Program-made: the position numbers and the translations under genes
Assembly: GCA_009760855.2 (NCBI GenBank)
Contig: WPIO01000004.1
Span: 9,142,001-9,206,000 of the forward strand
DNA length: 64,000 nt
Direction of reading: 5' to 3'
Origin: Cristatella mucedo
Lineage: Eukaryota > Bryozoa > Phylactolaemata > Cristatellidae
The notes under the pieces: generated by a model
What the model saw: only the letters and a program-made list of their open reading frames with translations
The model's database searches: none
What the model was told of the DNA's origin: nothing
In this document: positions 33,776 through 45,000 of the stretch, piece after piece
Position numbering within the stretch: the first letter of the stretch is position 1
Layout of the letters: every line of letters begins with the position of its first letter

Positions 33776-34100
33776 CGGACTTTCTCGCTCTAATTGTATC
33801 TCCGTCAGTAACTCCACAAAGTCATAAAGACCATGTGGGTGTTACGCAGGAGAGTTTTGTATAGCGCACTCACAGCCTAAGCGGCTTTCGGTACGCATTC
33901 GGTAGCCAACAGACTTCGTCTCACGCAACAAAGAGAAAGTGGGAAGCATAGCAGAGTCAGGAGAGCAGTTGAGGTAGTGAGTAGCATAGAAGTAGGAGTT
34001 CAGTACCGCTGAAAAAGATGTGCCATAGTCGGCAGTTGGAGAGTAGCTGTCGTTGCGTAAGAATTGTGAAAGCGAGTTCCACAGTCTAGGACCTGCAGAG

Positions 34101-35936
34101 CTAAAGCTTCTGTCGCCAACTGTCTTTAAGCGGAATGAATGGGACAGCTAATTTATTGTCCACACAGGACCTGAGGGCGCGAACAGGCTGAAACTGATGC
34201 AGCAGTTCAGCTAGGTACGAAGGGGCCAAGCCGTGGCGGGCCTTGTGGGTCAGCGTAAGAACTTTGCTCTGTATCCTTTGCTCAACCGGCAACCATTCTA
34301 GCTCTTTCAGCAAAGGAGACACGTGCTCAAACCGCTGGGACTTGAAGACCAGCCTTGCAGCCATATTCATAGTCCGCTGTAGTGGCATAATAGCTTTCTT
34401 TGGTAGCCCAGCCAAAAAGGAATTACAATAATCAAGCCGAGACAGAACTAAAGAGCTAGTTAAATTTTTTACAAGCCACTGTGGGAGACAGCTTCTAATC
34501 TTGGATAGGGATCGGATGTGATGGCTAGCTGTAGAGGCAGTCTTCTGAATGAAGCTTTTGAAATTGAGGCAGCTGTCAAAAACGACACCTAGATTACGAG
34601 CACGTGGTGAAGGTCGCACAATAGCATCACCTATTAGAACAGCAAAGCCTTTTAATCCAGCCACACGCTTAGGGTGTCCTATGAGAAGCAGTTCGGTTTT
34701 ATCGTCATTTAATTTCAGGAAGTTTTCCGACATCCAGGATCGAATATCGGCAAGGCAAGCATTCAGTTTCTCAGTTGCTGCAGCAGATTCCGACGGTTTG
34801 AATGACAAATACAACTGAGTATCGTCAGCATAGAAGTGATATCCTATTCCATGGGCCTTAATCACTTTTCCCAGAGGTTGTTTATAAATGGAGAACAGCA
34901 AGGGACCAAGTACAGACCCTTGAGGGACTCCACAGGTGACCCTTCTCGTGTCTGAGACCTGACCCCCACACGACACGGATTGAACACGATCAGACAAGTA
35001 TGATTTAAACCACGCCAGTGCTTCGTCTGCCAGACCGATCGTTGTTCTCAATCTTTCAAGCAGAACTTCGTGATCAATGGTGTCGAATGCAGCTGACAGA
35101 TCTAGCAGAGCTAAGGCAGTGACATTTCCGTCGTCGTTGCCACGTAGAATGTCATTGTTAACACGGAGGAGAGCAGTTTCAGTAGAGTGCTGCCTCTTGA
35201 AACCTGATTGAAATGTTTCTGACATTCCATTATTTTCAATATGTTCAACCAGCTGCTTAGCAACAATTTTTTGAAGAATCTTTGATAAGAACGGGAGAAG
35301 GGAAACTGGACGATAGTTTCCTAGGACCTCTGTGTCTAACCCAGGCTTTTTAAGAATAGGTCTAACGATTGCCGATTTGAAGGACTTGGGGATGACCCCT
35401 TTTCCCAAAGAAGCATTAAAAATCTTGGTTATGGCAGGGCTAAGTTGGTCTGCAAGTGAAGACCACAGAGATGAAGGTATAGGGTCTTCAGGAGACGAGC
35501 TCTTTTTGCTAGACCTTATTAAGGCAGCCACATCACAGGCAGAAACTTCGGAGAACCTTTTAAGAAAGGTCACAGGTTGAGGAATGGCGATTTCTTTGGT
35601 CGGAGGGGGCTTAATGGAGGCACGAATGTGCACAATTTTTTCAGTAAAGAAGGCGGAAAACATTTCGGCTGAGCCCTTAATATCTGGGGAGTCAGTCCTC
35701 ACAGCATTGGCCAGTAAATGGTTTACTGTCTTATAAATCTGTTTAGTGTCCGACTGGCAGGAATTCAGTTTTCTAATGAAAAAAGAAGCCCTGGCTTTTT
35801 TAAGCTTTCGGGTGTAAACTCGAAGGAAGTCTTTAAAATTGACTAGGTCTGCCTCAGACCCCGATTTCTTGAAACGACGTTCCAGCCTGCGCTTAACACG
35901 GCGCATCTTAAGGAGTTTTTTGTAAATTGAAAGCAA
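34101..35936 (-). pseudogene. LINE-B reverse transcriptase ORF (611 codons open)
   Basis: Largest open frame in the window. RT palm motifs are intact, including YADD. It opens at an internal methionine just after the frameshift that separates it from the endonuclease, and closes prematurely at WRQKL because of the single-base insertion near 34131. The related copy at 53.5-53.9 kb reads on through [17 protein letters not shown]. Confidence 0.9.
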
Positions 35937-36295
35937 TCTCGATGACTTTGACCACGGATAGAGCGAACGGGAGCATGCTTGTCAAGAGCACTCCTGAGTG
36001 TCATGTTCATCGCATCAGTGAGGGTATCGAGGCTGCCGGTCGAGTCTGAATGCAGATCAAGAAGGCCTGCATCAAAAACAGATTTCAAAATCTTGTCCAT
36101 GTCAATGCTTTGTAAGTTACGTCGTTTGGCAAATTCGACATTACCCTGCACGTACGAGGGAGCAGGAACAGTAAACGAGACCGAACAATGATCTGAGAGG
36201 GTCAGTGGGCACACCACAAAGTCAGTGGGGAGGACATCCTTAGTGATCACGAGATCTAGAATGTGGCCACCGACGTGGGTGCTATGATTAACGTG

Positions 36296-36736
36296 TTAGG
36301 CCAAACCAAGATTCTCCAGACAGTCAAGAAATGAGCGGACCTGGCTGTTGCTAGGGTTGTCAACGTGAATATTGAAGTCTCCTACAATCAGTAGGGGCCT
36401 GTCACACACAAATATTTTAGCGAGGAACTCTGAAAACTCCTCTATAAAAAAATTTAGACAGCCAGAAGGAGGCCGGTATATCACAACGGTGAGAGGCATT
36501 GTCTTTGATGAAGACCTGATAGCAACCGATTCAAACGATGACCCATGCGAGAAACTGCACATTTTATAGCCAAACGATTCGCGAACAACAATTGCAACCC
36601 CGCCACCAACCTTGTCAGAACGCATGGACTGATAGAATGAGAACCCGGGTGGGGTGGTCTCGGAAATATAGCTACTGGAACAAGGCGTCATCCAGGTTTC
36701 GGTAAGCAGAAATGCATCTAGCTTCTCCTGGACCAC
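36296..36736 (-). pseudogene. LINE-B endonuclease fragment
   Basis: APE-like endonuclease piece with catalytic-type LTETW and GDFN motifs. The first residues of the domain are missing. The stop at 36296 is in frame with the downstream segment 36250-35843, which supplies SDHCSV, the terminal histidine motif, so one nonsense codon splits the domain. Confidence 0.85.
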
Positions 36737-37146
36737 CTGATCGCGGATAAGTAAGATTCAGTGCTCGCTACTAGCCAGACGTCTTACTAGCCGGTGGCAC
36801 TGAGCGTGTCCACTTTCGCTTTAGCATGCTGGTCTAAGCACGACACACTAGTTTGCCTGAGCATGCTGAATATCGTGCATAATCGTGCATGTTACCAACT
36901 AATCCATGGCAATTGATTCGCTTGAAGGGTGCTGTAAAGTGCCGGTATTAAGATTAAGTCCACTCAGAGCCCTGTACAAATGAATGTACTATTATTCTTT
37001 CCGCACGCTGGTCCGACTGACTCGAGACGATCCCGTAACAGCAATAACGCAAAAGCTTCGCACGGTACGTAGTAATTATATTAAACGCTGACAAGTACAG
37101 GACGTGGCACAATCGTGCTTCGCCTAAGATAAGAATACAATAATAC

Positions 37147-38094
37147 TCAGTTTTTGAGAACCTCTCCCAGGCATGGCATCGATGCTATCAGTGGCTGCAT
37201 AGTTTCGTTCGATGTTCTCTCGAACAGCCTTGCAGTTCGCTCAAACAGGTAGTCGGCACTGGTAGTCAGTGGGTTGGGATAGCATCTTCTATCGACGATC
37301 TAACTGCTGGTCTTTCCAGAGATGCTCCATGCGATTCAAATCCGGAGACTGACTTGGCCAATTCCCGATCTCGACAGAGCTGTCAGCAAAAATTTGTCGA
37401 CCCGCTATGCGGTATGATTTGGGTCATTGCCCGGCTGATAAATAATGCAGTCACCCCACTGACGTCTGGTACACAAAAAGCCAATTTTTTGCCCCAGGTT
37501 ATATGTATCAACATTGTGGTCCACGATGGCATTAATTCGAGGCAGTGCTCAAGTACCTACGTCACAAAAGAACTTAACTACGATTCACCCACAGCCGTTG
37601 TTCACAGCGTGCTGAATTCTTCGTCTTTCTACCGTTGGGCCCACTCGCACCCGACGTTTTTCTTCCAAAGAGTGCAAATTTACTTTCGTATGGCTAGTAA
37701 ACCGATCATTAATCGATAGCCGTCTATTGAACGCCGCGTTTGGCCCATAGCAGCCTTTCAGCTTTTGGTTGCTTACGAATAGCTAATTTGCCTACTCATT
37801 GGAAATCTTCACCTCCACAAGTCGAAGTCGCACCGGTCGCCTTCTAATTTTAATCCTTGTAGCAGCTTCTAGTGACTGTAGCTGGCTCGGCCAATGTGAC
37901 ATTCCTATAACGTAGTGCAACCATCTTCACCAAACGGTCCTCCAGGCTCGAGGGAGCCTTTCCGTAGTGTACTTAGCCAGATTATAGTGACACATTCCAA
38001 GGACACTTGCGACCTTCCTATCGCTCTAAGCCTATTTGTGAAGGATTGGCAGAATATCTTCAGCAAAGTCGCTTTGCTTCTTAGCCTTCGGCAT
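37147..38094 (-). pseudogene. Degenerate Tc1/mariner transposase
   Basis: From an ATG at 38094 (MPKAKKQSDFAEDIL, a helix-turn-helix-like start followed by VASVLGM) to a TGA at 37147 (LIASMPCLGEVLKN). About 316 codons long, near the family's 340. Internal landmarks in changing frames: NDPNHTA at about 37420 and WPSQSPDLNRMEHLW around 37340, the DDE-domain blocks of Tc1 transposases. Several stops and frameshifts; terminal inverted repeats were not recognised. Confidence 0.8.
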
Positions 38095-38221
38095 TCTGCA
38101 GCAGAAAAGGCTTACGTGCAATTGACCAGAAAGGCAAATGAAATATAAAATACTCAAATACTTTCGCTAACTGGAGAAGCATTCGTAATTCTGGTTCAAT
38201 GCTAAATAGAAATACATAATA

Positions 38222-38342
38222 TAATTAATTTGCTTAGCACCTTAGGAGAACTTAATCTCTACCCAGATGCTTTACGTACGGCGAACAGCTGGAGCCTGAA
38301 ACCTCGGTCGTTTAAGGCCCTAAGCCTGGATCAAACCACGTC
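38222..38342 (-). mobile_element. SINE-2, diverged
   Basis: TTAGCACCTTAGGAGAACTT, CCCAGATGCTTTACGTACGG and AGCCTGAAACCTCGGTCG, with CTGGATCAAACCA at the head end. About 90 bp from a plus-strand copy of the same family. Confidence 0.6.
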
Positions 38343-38435
38343 CGAGATTTGTTTAAATGGTGGATTGCACCTCTGAAATTGGTTGACTTCAGCCATTTCC
38401 ATGTGTGTGTGCTTCGTAACCATGCCTACAATCGC

Positions 38436-38572
38436 CATACGGTTCGGTTAAGGTGCTCGCCCTGACCAAGGTCTGGCTGAGATCGCGGCTTGAGTCCCAT
38501 GGCGTATTTAAAGCGCCTGAATAGAGATTAAGTTCTCTTGGAGCGCTGTGCAAATGAATTATATTTATGGTT
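38436..38572 (+). mobile_element. SINE-2, full copy
   Basis: GGTTCGGTTAAGGTGCTCGCC, GACCAAGGTCTGGCTGAG, CTTGAGTCCCATGG, AAAGCGCCTGAATAGAGATT and TTGGAGCGCTGTGCAAATG. The tail shows the hairpin arms AGCGC and GCGCT clearly. Confidence 0.8.
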
Positions 38573-38864
38573 TGATCATGCATTTCCTTGCAGCACTCCT
38601 GGGCGCTTTCGCTGCCTGCAATATTGACAGCGTCGAAATGGAGGTTTTTCGGGTTGTATAAATAATTAGGGCCTCTAGTATATCTATATTTAACTTCTGC
38701 AAGTGGCTCTTATAACCCCTGTTGTGATCTCAACTTGATCACGACATTAAAAGGTAAAAGGGGCAACGTGGCTTGCTGTTTTCTAGCTTCGGCAATTCGG
38801 CGAGTTAATTTAGTTTTAAAACTTAGACAAGAACGGTCAGTTTTTAAACCATGATATCTCAGGA

Positions 38865-38978
38865 CCATGGCCGTGATAATCCTGCAGTGGGCAATCCTTT
38901 ATTGTCATCTGCATGGGGTGGTGACAGCCGTTACGGCTCTTCTGCCACTATACCAATGAGGCTGTTAAATCAGCTAAT
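38865..38978 (+). mobile_element. SINE-1, 3' part
   Basis: Starts near the head (GGCCGTGATAATCC) but lacks the central palindrome and B box. The body GGGCAATCCTTTATTGTC...AGGCTGTTAAATCAGC is preserved. Confidence 0.65.
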
Positions 38979-39857
38979 TGACATAATCAGCTCATCCCGA
39001 TCAATTCCTGCTTAACATTGTTCTTGTTATTCCATAGAACTTTCAGATATTATTCGGTGACTGCAAGATTCTCTTGTCAGCAGAGTCGTAAATCAGGGAA
39101 CCACAGCAATAAGCAAGAGGCTCCGACAGCTTAGATATTTTGGCTTCATCGGATTGACTTCATTGGAAGTTCGTTTGTTCCAGCTTTCAACTTTCCGGAA
39201 AGGTCACTTAAAATTCCAGTTCCACAACAGTGAATTTTAGCAGCTATAAGCACACAACTATTATATTTGCTAAATTTGCTAATGTTAGTCGTGCTTGCAT
39301 TTGCTTAAATTTAAGTGCTACTTATTGGCCGAATCCACTTCAAAGCCATTCTACTGGACGATTTCACCTTGACCATCACTGAGGACACCGGCTATTTTCG
39401 GAGCTGCAGACGACAGCTGATTGGCTGCATCTAGGCCAATAGGCCCCTGCCAGGGCCACACCTGCTACGGCTGATCAGGGTGTGATCAGGAAGAGAAGCC
39501 AATAATATTAGGATTGGTATTCATGATGGCTTGCTCAGCCAACGGTGATCATTTAGGACAACTATATATTGGACCGTTTGTTGCCTGTTTTTAGTCCGTA
39601 TTTGATACGGTCCACGTTCTGTTTGTCGGCTGCGTTAATCACTACCATAATTTTCTCGAACATCGACTAGTGAATGGCTTCACAGCAGCACGGCGTCTCA
39701 CCCTACTATCAAATCATCAGTAGTACCGTAGACATTGCTCGGACGGAGATACATGCACCGGAAAGGAGAATTTGCTATTGCAGTAAGGCCAAGCATGATA
39801 TCCGGTGAAGTATGGCCGCCAATGGCGGCCGAGTAAGCAGTGAAGGCGAACACGCAG

Positions 39858-40082
39858 AAATAATAATAATAATAATAATATTGCACTTGATAAAGCGCCC
39901 TCAGAGAACTTAATCTCTTTCTAGGCGCTTTACATTTGCTGCAAAGTGATACGCAATAGAATAGTAAGTAAAATCATGCTTGAAAAACAAACAAAATGAA
40001 TAACATGGTTAGGGGTTACATGCACTGGGTCAGCATGCTAATGTGGTTAGTGGCAGCATGAACAGTGTCAGCACGCAGAAAG
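39858..40082 (-). mobile_element. LINE-A 3' fragment
   Basis: (AAT)n tail, hairpin and 3'UTR through GTCAGCACGCAGAAAGGAC. It stops before the RT frame. Confidence 0.85.
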
Positions 40083-41182
40083 GACATGTCTGAGGATTTG
40101 CTCTATGTCCAGAGAAGACCAGGCTGCTGCCTTTGACTTGCACATCAAAGGCAGCTAGCAACACAATTCATCATCCAGTAAGTGTTTGCTGCTGCTGCCT
40201 CGGGATCTGTGTATTACAGTGCGGGAGCTGTTTTGTCTTATTTTCCTGAACAGCCCCCCTGCATTTATTCTCTCAGAGAGTACTTGCAACTTGAGATTAA
40301 TAACTCGGTTAACAAAGGTGAAACTTCAAATTTGTTGTCCTGAATGTTGGGCGGCCTGCCTAGCACAACCGAGGATGGGCTACAGAGAATCTCTGTAGTT
40401 GAGTGTTTTTGACATCCATCGTCATTTTCATGGACAGCAGTTCATTAAATTCTTATAAATGGAAATGCGACCTACAAACAAACCTAGCACTTAAAATGGA
40501 TTTTGTTTTTCATGATACTGACAAGAAACTGATCACAGAACGTTTTTCGGAGCTGTTAAATCTGTAACCACGATGGAGTAGGGATTACTAGACGTTATTA
40601 ACCTAGGGTCAGCATGACACTATGCATGTGTCGAAAATGGGCTACAAAAATGCTGGTATTCTAGGTCGAAACCGCTGTAGTTTACATATAATATTGCCTT
40701 GACAATCGACATACTATATAACCCTATTTCCCACAAATTAGACCGGGCCTCACATTAATTTTTTGCTCCATAAGACACACTAGGACTTATTTTTAAAGGG
40801 TGTCCTTTTTTAGTGCACGAAGATCGATATTTACTCGTTTATTGGTGCACCAAAATAAAATGAACTACCGACCATACCGACTCGAAACTAACCATAAGGG
40901 AGAGGCATTGCCGTCATTGACTAGATGCTTGGTACCGTAAATGTGAGCGTAGGCAGCTCTATATAACACAAAAATAGAAGCACTTTGGCAACATGTATTT
41001 CTCACACTAACAGCGGCATGGTATGTACACAATGCACACTAGCGAAGCACATGAATGGCACCTGCACACCCAGTGATAGCATGCACAATGTGCATGCTTA
41101 ACCGTGCGTGCTTGCTCATCCGTGTACGAGTTAGAGCCTGCACTGCCACATTCGGGTCCAACGTCAGCTCAAATTGCGAGTC
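40083..41182. other. 3' flank of Rae1
   Basis: Holds the candidate polyA signal at 40838 and otherwise unique AT-rich sequence. Small open frames show no motif. Confidence 0.45.
40838..40843 (-). terminator. Candidate Rae1 polyadenylation signal
   Basis: TTTATT on the plus strand (AATAAA on the gene strand), 340 bases beyond the Rae1 stop codon. It is the closest canonical hexamer I see downstream. Position is the only support. Confidence 0.35.
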
Positions 41183-41272
41183 TCACTTTTTTGCGCTAGG
41201 CTTCAGCTCCTCGAAACACGACCTTAAAAATATGTGCGGCTTCATCTTCTGACTGTCGTAGCCTTCGTGACC
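41183..41272 (-). CDS. RAE1: Rae1 exon 9 (terminal)
   Basis: Starts GGTCACGAAGG after TTTGGTGCAG. It encodes [19 protein letters not shown] and ELKPSAKK, then TGA, matching the family's C-terminal GHE...LR...ELKP. Confidence 0.94.
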   Translation of the reverse strand, partial: GHEGYDSQKMKPHIFLRSCFEELKPSAKK

Positions 41273-41974
41273 CTGCACCAAACGTAAATAGAGAAAAAAG
41301 CAAATACAACTCACAGCAGCCATACTCGACCCTTCGACACGGGCCACAGTACGCCAGAGACATGCAAAATGCAGACTAGGTTTTGGGACGATAAAGGCAA
41401 AAGCAGAATTGTTCAGGCAGTGCACGGCCGTGCGGACAAACGAAGCGACTGGAGAGTATAGCCACCAGTTAGTGATGAGCCTTACAGAAAGGCATCCCAG
41501 GGAAGGACACGTGACTGAAGGTCTCGTGTGGCCTATACGAGAACATGAAGAATTACTATAGAAGCTAGCTGCAGGACGGATCTCCTTTTAAACGTACCTT
41601 AGACCAGTCGTAGCTGGATGCGTATGCAAATATCTGCCCCTTCGAGTCGAAAGTGCATGCACTGATAGGCTGGTCTAGTTGCTCGGACGCCTTTAACTTC
41701 GTGCGTGCATCTTTGTCCCAGAAACTGAACCGTCCATCAGAGCCAACAGTTGCCAGCGTATTATGCACGGGGTGAAAGTCGATGTCGTTCACCTAGTTAC
41801 AAAGCAGACGTGGCCAAACCTCTACATATACAAATTATCAGGCAAAGGTGCACTTAAGTTGTGCCAAGCAAGAGACACTATGACACGACAGCACAGGCAA
41901 TTCGTTAAATACAACATATACTCACTTAGATTGCCGTCTGAACAACGAACGACGTTGGTCTTACGCGAATGTTT

Positions 41975-42043
<69 letters not shown>

Positions 42044-45000
42044 AACTTCAGCCCCAACACAGTTACTGGACTGCATACTAATCGAAAGTCCTCTACCTAT
42101 ACACCTAGCTGCCCACACCTCGACATTGAATAAGTACAACTACACCACCCCAGCCACATAACAACAGATAGCCGAGTTGGTTTGGTCCGGAGGTTAAGGT
42201 GCTTGCCCCGACCAAGGTCTGGCTGAGGTCGTGAGCTCGAGCCCTGAGGCAAATGTGAAGCACCTGAATAGAGATTACATTCTCTTGGGGCACTCGCTAT
42301 ACAGAAGAATTATACTTATTTATATATTTATGACACAAATATTAGCAATTCCTGAAGAAATGCCTGACACAGTCGGCGAGAATATTTTTTTCGGAAAGGG
42401 AATCCTTGGCAAAAGTTCTAAATCTTACTTCGTCGTGCTCAAATGGCTCTACTAAAAATTGTTTTTCAAAAAATGCAATTACATCCAAACTTAGTTGAAA
42501 CCGACAAACAAGTTTTTTTGCAATCAGCAGGCAAAACAGTGGCAACTTGCATAATCTGCAGAAAATTGGGCTTCTTCATATTAATAATATCTGCTGGCAA
42601 AATTTCGGCCTTGATTTTAGTTATTCTGCAATAATTGAGATTTTGTCTCAAATTGTGGAGTGAACAGGAATCAAGCTCAAATGCTACCGGAAGTTAGGAT
42701 TGGTAAGAGGCAGCAATATTTGCAGCAATTAAGTATTCTACCATACCGATTAGTCTATTGGCTGCAGAAAACATACTAAATGAGCTTGCTCGGCACTTTC
42801 AGCAGTTCGGAGGCAGTTGCCGTTTTCAAAATACAGATTTTGGTAGCACCATCAGAACAAAGCGAGGTAGGATTTAGCAGCTTCGCCAGGTATTCTCCCT
42901 CAAAAAATGAATCACAAAGACTGTGTCGGGCACATCTTCAGGAATAGTCTAGGTTTGAGACATCTGACTGTATGCATGCACAGACATAAGCTAGACATGG
43001 CTCGAAACTATGCAAGAAATTGGAGTCAGCAAAAATCGATTGATAGATCAGCAGTTAGAGCAAGCAAACAAACAGCTAGCATTCCTGATGGAGACTAGAG
43101 CGGTAGAAACAAGTAGAACTGCTAAGTGTCTTGACAAACTTCTGAGATGCCAAAACCACGATGATCTGCATATTAAAAAAGTGCCCGATGAGATTATGAG
43201 ATGCAGGTTACATTTACAAGTACTGGGCAAACTTAACTTTTTAAGACCTAGAATGGAGTTCAGAAGAATTCGATCAGTGCTTGTTAATCAGAAGATGCTG
43301 TTGTGTGGTTTGTCCTTCACACATCTTGCATTTTTTTAACCATGTCGGTCCTGGATTGTGCACGTGCAAAATAGCTTGCTTTGAACCCTTGATTGCTACT
43401 GAGGAAATGCCCGACAAAGTCAATAGGATGAATTTGTATAGAGGGGAATACTTAGTGCATCCAATAAATCACAATGCTCAGTGCTATAAAAGATCAAACT
43501 TCAAAAATGACCAGAAGTTACCACACATCCTGTAAAAACAGGCTGATTTCGTATGTTTTGGCATTTCGTAAAAAAACCACTGTGCTAGCATGCACCATTT
43601 GCCAAAATACTGCTATGGTGGTACCGTGCACAATTTGTTAATAATACTACTACCATGCTTATTCTATGTTTGGACAAAATGTTGACCAGAAGTTTAAAAA
43701 ACACCGAAATACTTGAGGTTATATACATATTGATTCCCACGTTGCACGAATTTTTAGACCCCCTACCCGAACTGCAAACACACACGTGTCGTCATAAGTT
43801 TAAGTGAGCCGTCATACTTACCAGAAAATTGCCAGCTTTCTCCGGTGATTTATCATGTATTACTTGTATGATGCATTACCTTGCATGCACATACAGCCAT
43901 GGTAATAGCTAAACATGCTAAACCTCTGCATTTAATTACTAAATGTACGGCTCATGGGAAGTGGCACCACCATGATTTCTAATCACTTCCTGCACAAGTA
44001 TTGCCATAGACGCCATAGTCCGCAAACACATGTACGAATCAATTTCTCACGAGTATTTGACATACAGCCCCAAATCGGACATCTTAAGTGATAAGAACAG
44101 CTGAAAGTCTCATACTTTGCCCCACAGCATCCCAAAAGTTATTGACGGAGTTCAGATAATCCCTCATGCTTTGCTATAGCGATACAGTCAGCGGAGGTTA
44201 GCTATAAGTGGTACGAATTCTCTACCTGACTGTCGTGCTCAGGATCATTACCCTGTTACCATATAAATAATGGCAATTTGTTTACGACGTTCAAGTACGT
44301 ATGCTGGCTCATAGCACCCTCGATGTGATTGAGAGTTCCAGCTCTTGCACAAGTGCCCCATGCCATCACTACTCTATCGCCTAACTTTACTGTCGTCTGT
44401 AGGCATTTGTCATGGTACACTTCATTAATACCACACATACGCCTTTCTACCAATATTGAGAATGGTGTGAACTTGCATGTTCCTTAGCCCATAGCAGGCG
44501 GCTTAATTTTGAATTTTAGAAAACAAAGATTTACTATGGTGAATTCTTGAGAGTATATTTTAAAGGCGTAACCTCTACAAAACAGTCGATTAGCATAGGC
44601 CCAGTCGTAAGTTAAAGCGTCCTAGCAACACTTGTTACAGAAGCTAATCTGTTCTTCGCGGCTTGCTTTTTATGGCCCTGTCACCTCGATCACTTTCTTT
44701 ATTTCCACCGCATTAAGTTGCAACTGCTTCATCATATTGTAGCATACAAAATTGTTCGGCAATCATAAAAGCTCTCGAAATATGCACCTTTTTATAGCCT
44801 GCCAAAGGCAGTCCCCAAATGGTGCTTTTGTGAAGGCAGAAATCTCCCTCGCTTTACCGATCTCGATAAGCTTGTTAGCAAATCTGCCATTTCCAAATTT
44901 GTGCGCTAAGTGATGTCACTTGGGCTACCAATCTAGAAATTATCACTTTGATGAAAAATGTGCTTTAGCGACCAATACTTGGGCCCTTTTAGCGAGGTAC

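Larger units (their letters stand above)
33795..36757 (-). mobile_element. LINE-B: long L2/CR1-like non-LTR retrotransposon copy
   Basis: Read on the minus strand from 36757. The APE-type endonuclease shows LTETW, YRPP, GDFNIHVD and LSDHCSV. The reverse transcriptase follows with LLDLSAAFDTIDH, GVPQGSVLGPLLF and the catalytic FYADDTQLYLSF, then the C-terminal LINE domain (LDYCNSFLAGLP, WLPVEQRI). Lesions are few: a TAA at 36296-36298 inside the endonuclease frame, a frame change near 35940, and one inserted base near 34131 relative to the copy at 53.8 kb. It is truncated at its 5' end inside the endonuclease and ends 3' at TGACGGAGATACA. Not autonomous as it stands, but young. Confidence 0.93.

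Noticed and set aside
41763-42161. 132-aa ORF with a long Glu-Arg run
   Set aside because: Translation of the GA microsatellite plus the antisense of Rae1 exon 8.
43823-43900. Candidate extra Rae1 exon ending before a GTAAGT donor (SPEKAGNF)
   Set aside because: The upstream frame is closed by a stop with no acceptor. The true exon 7 at 45930-46109 supplies the missing segment exactly.
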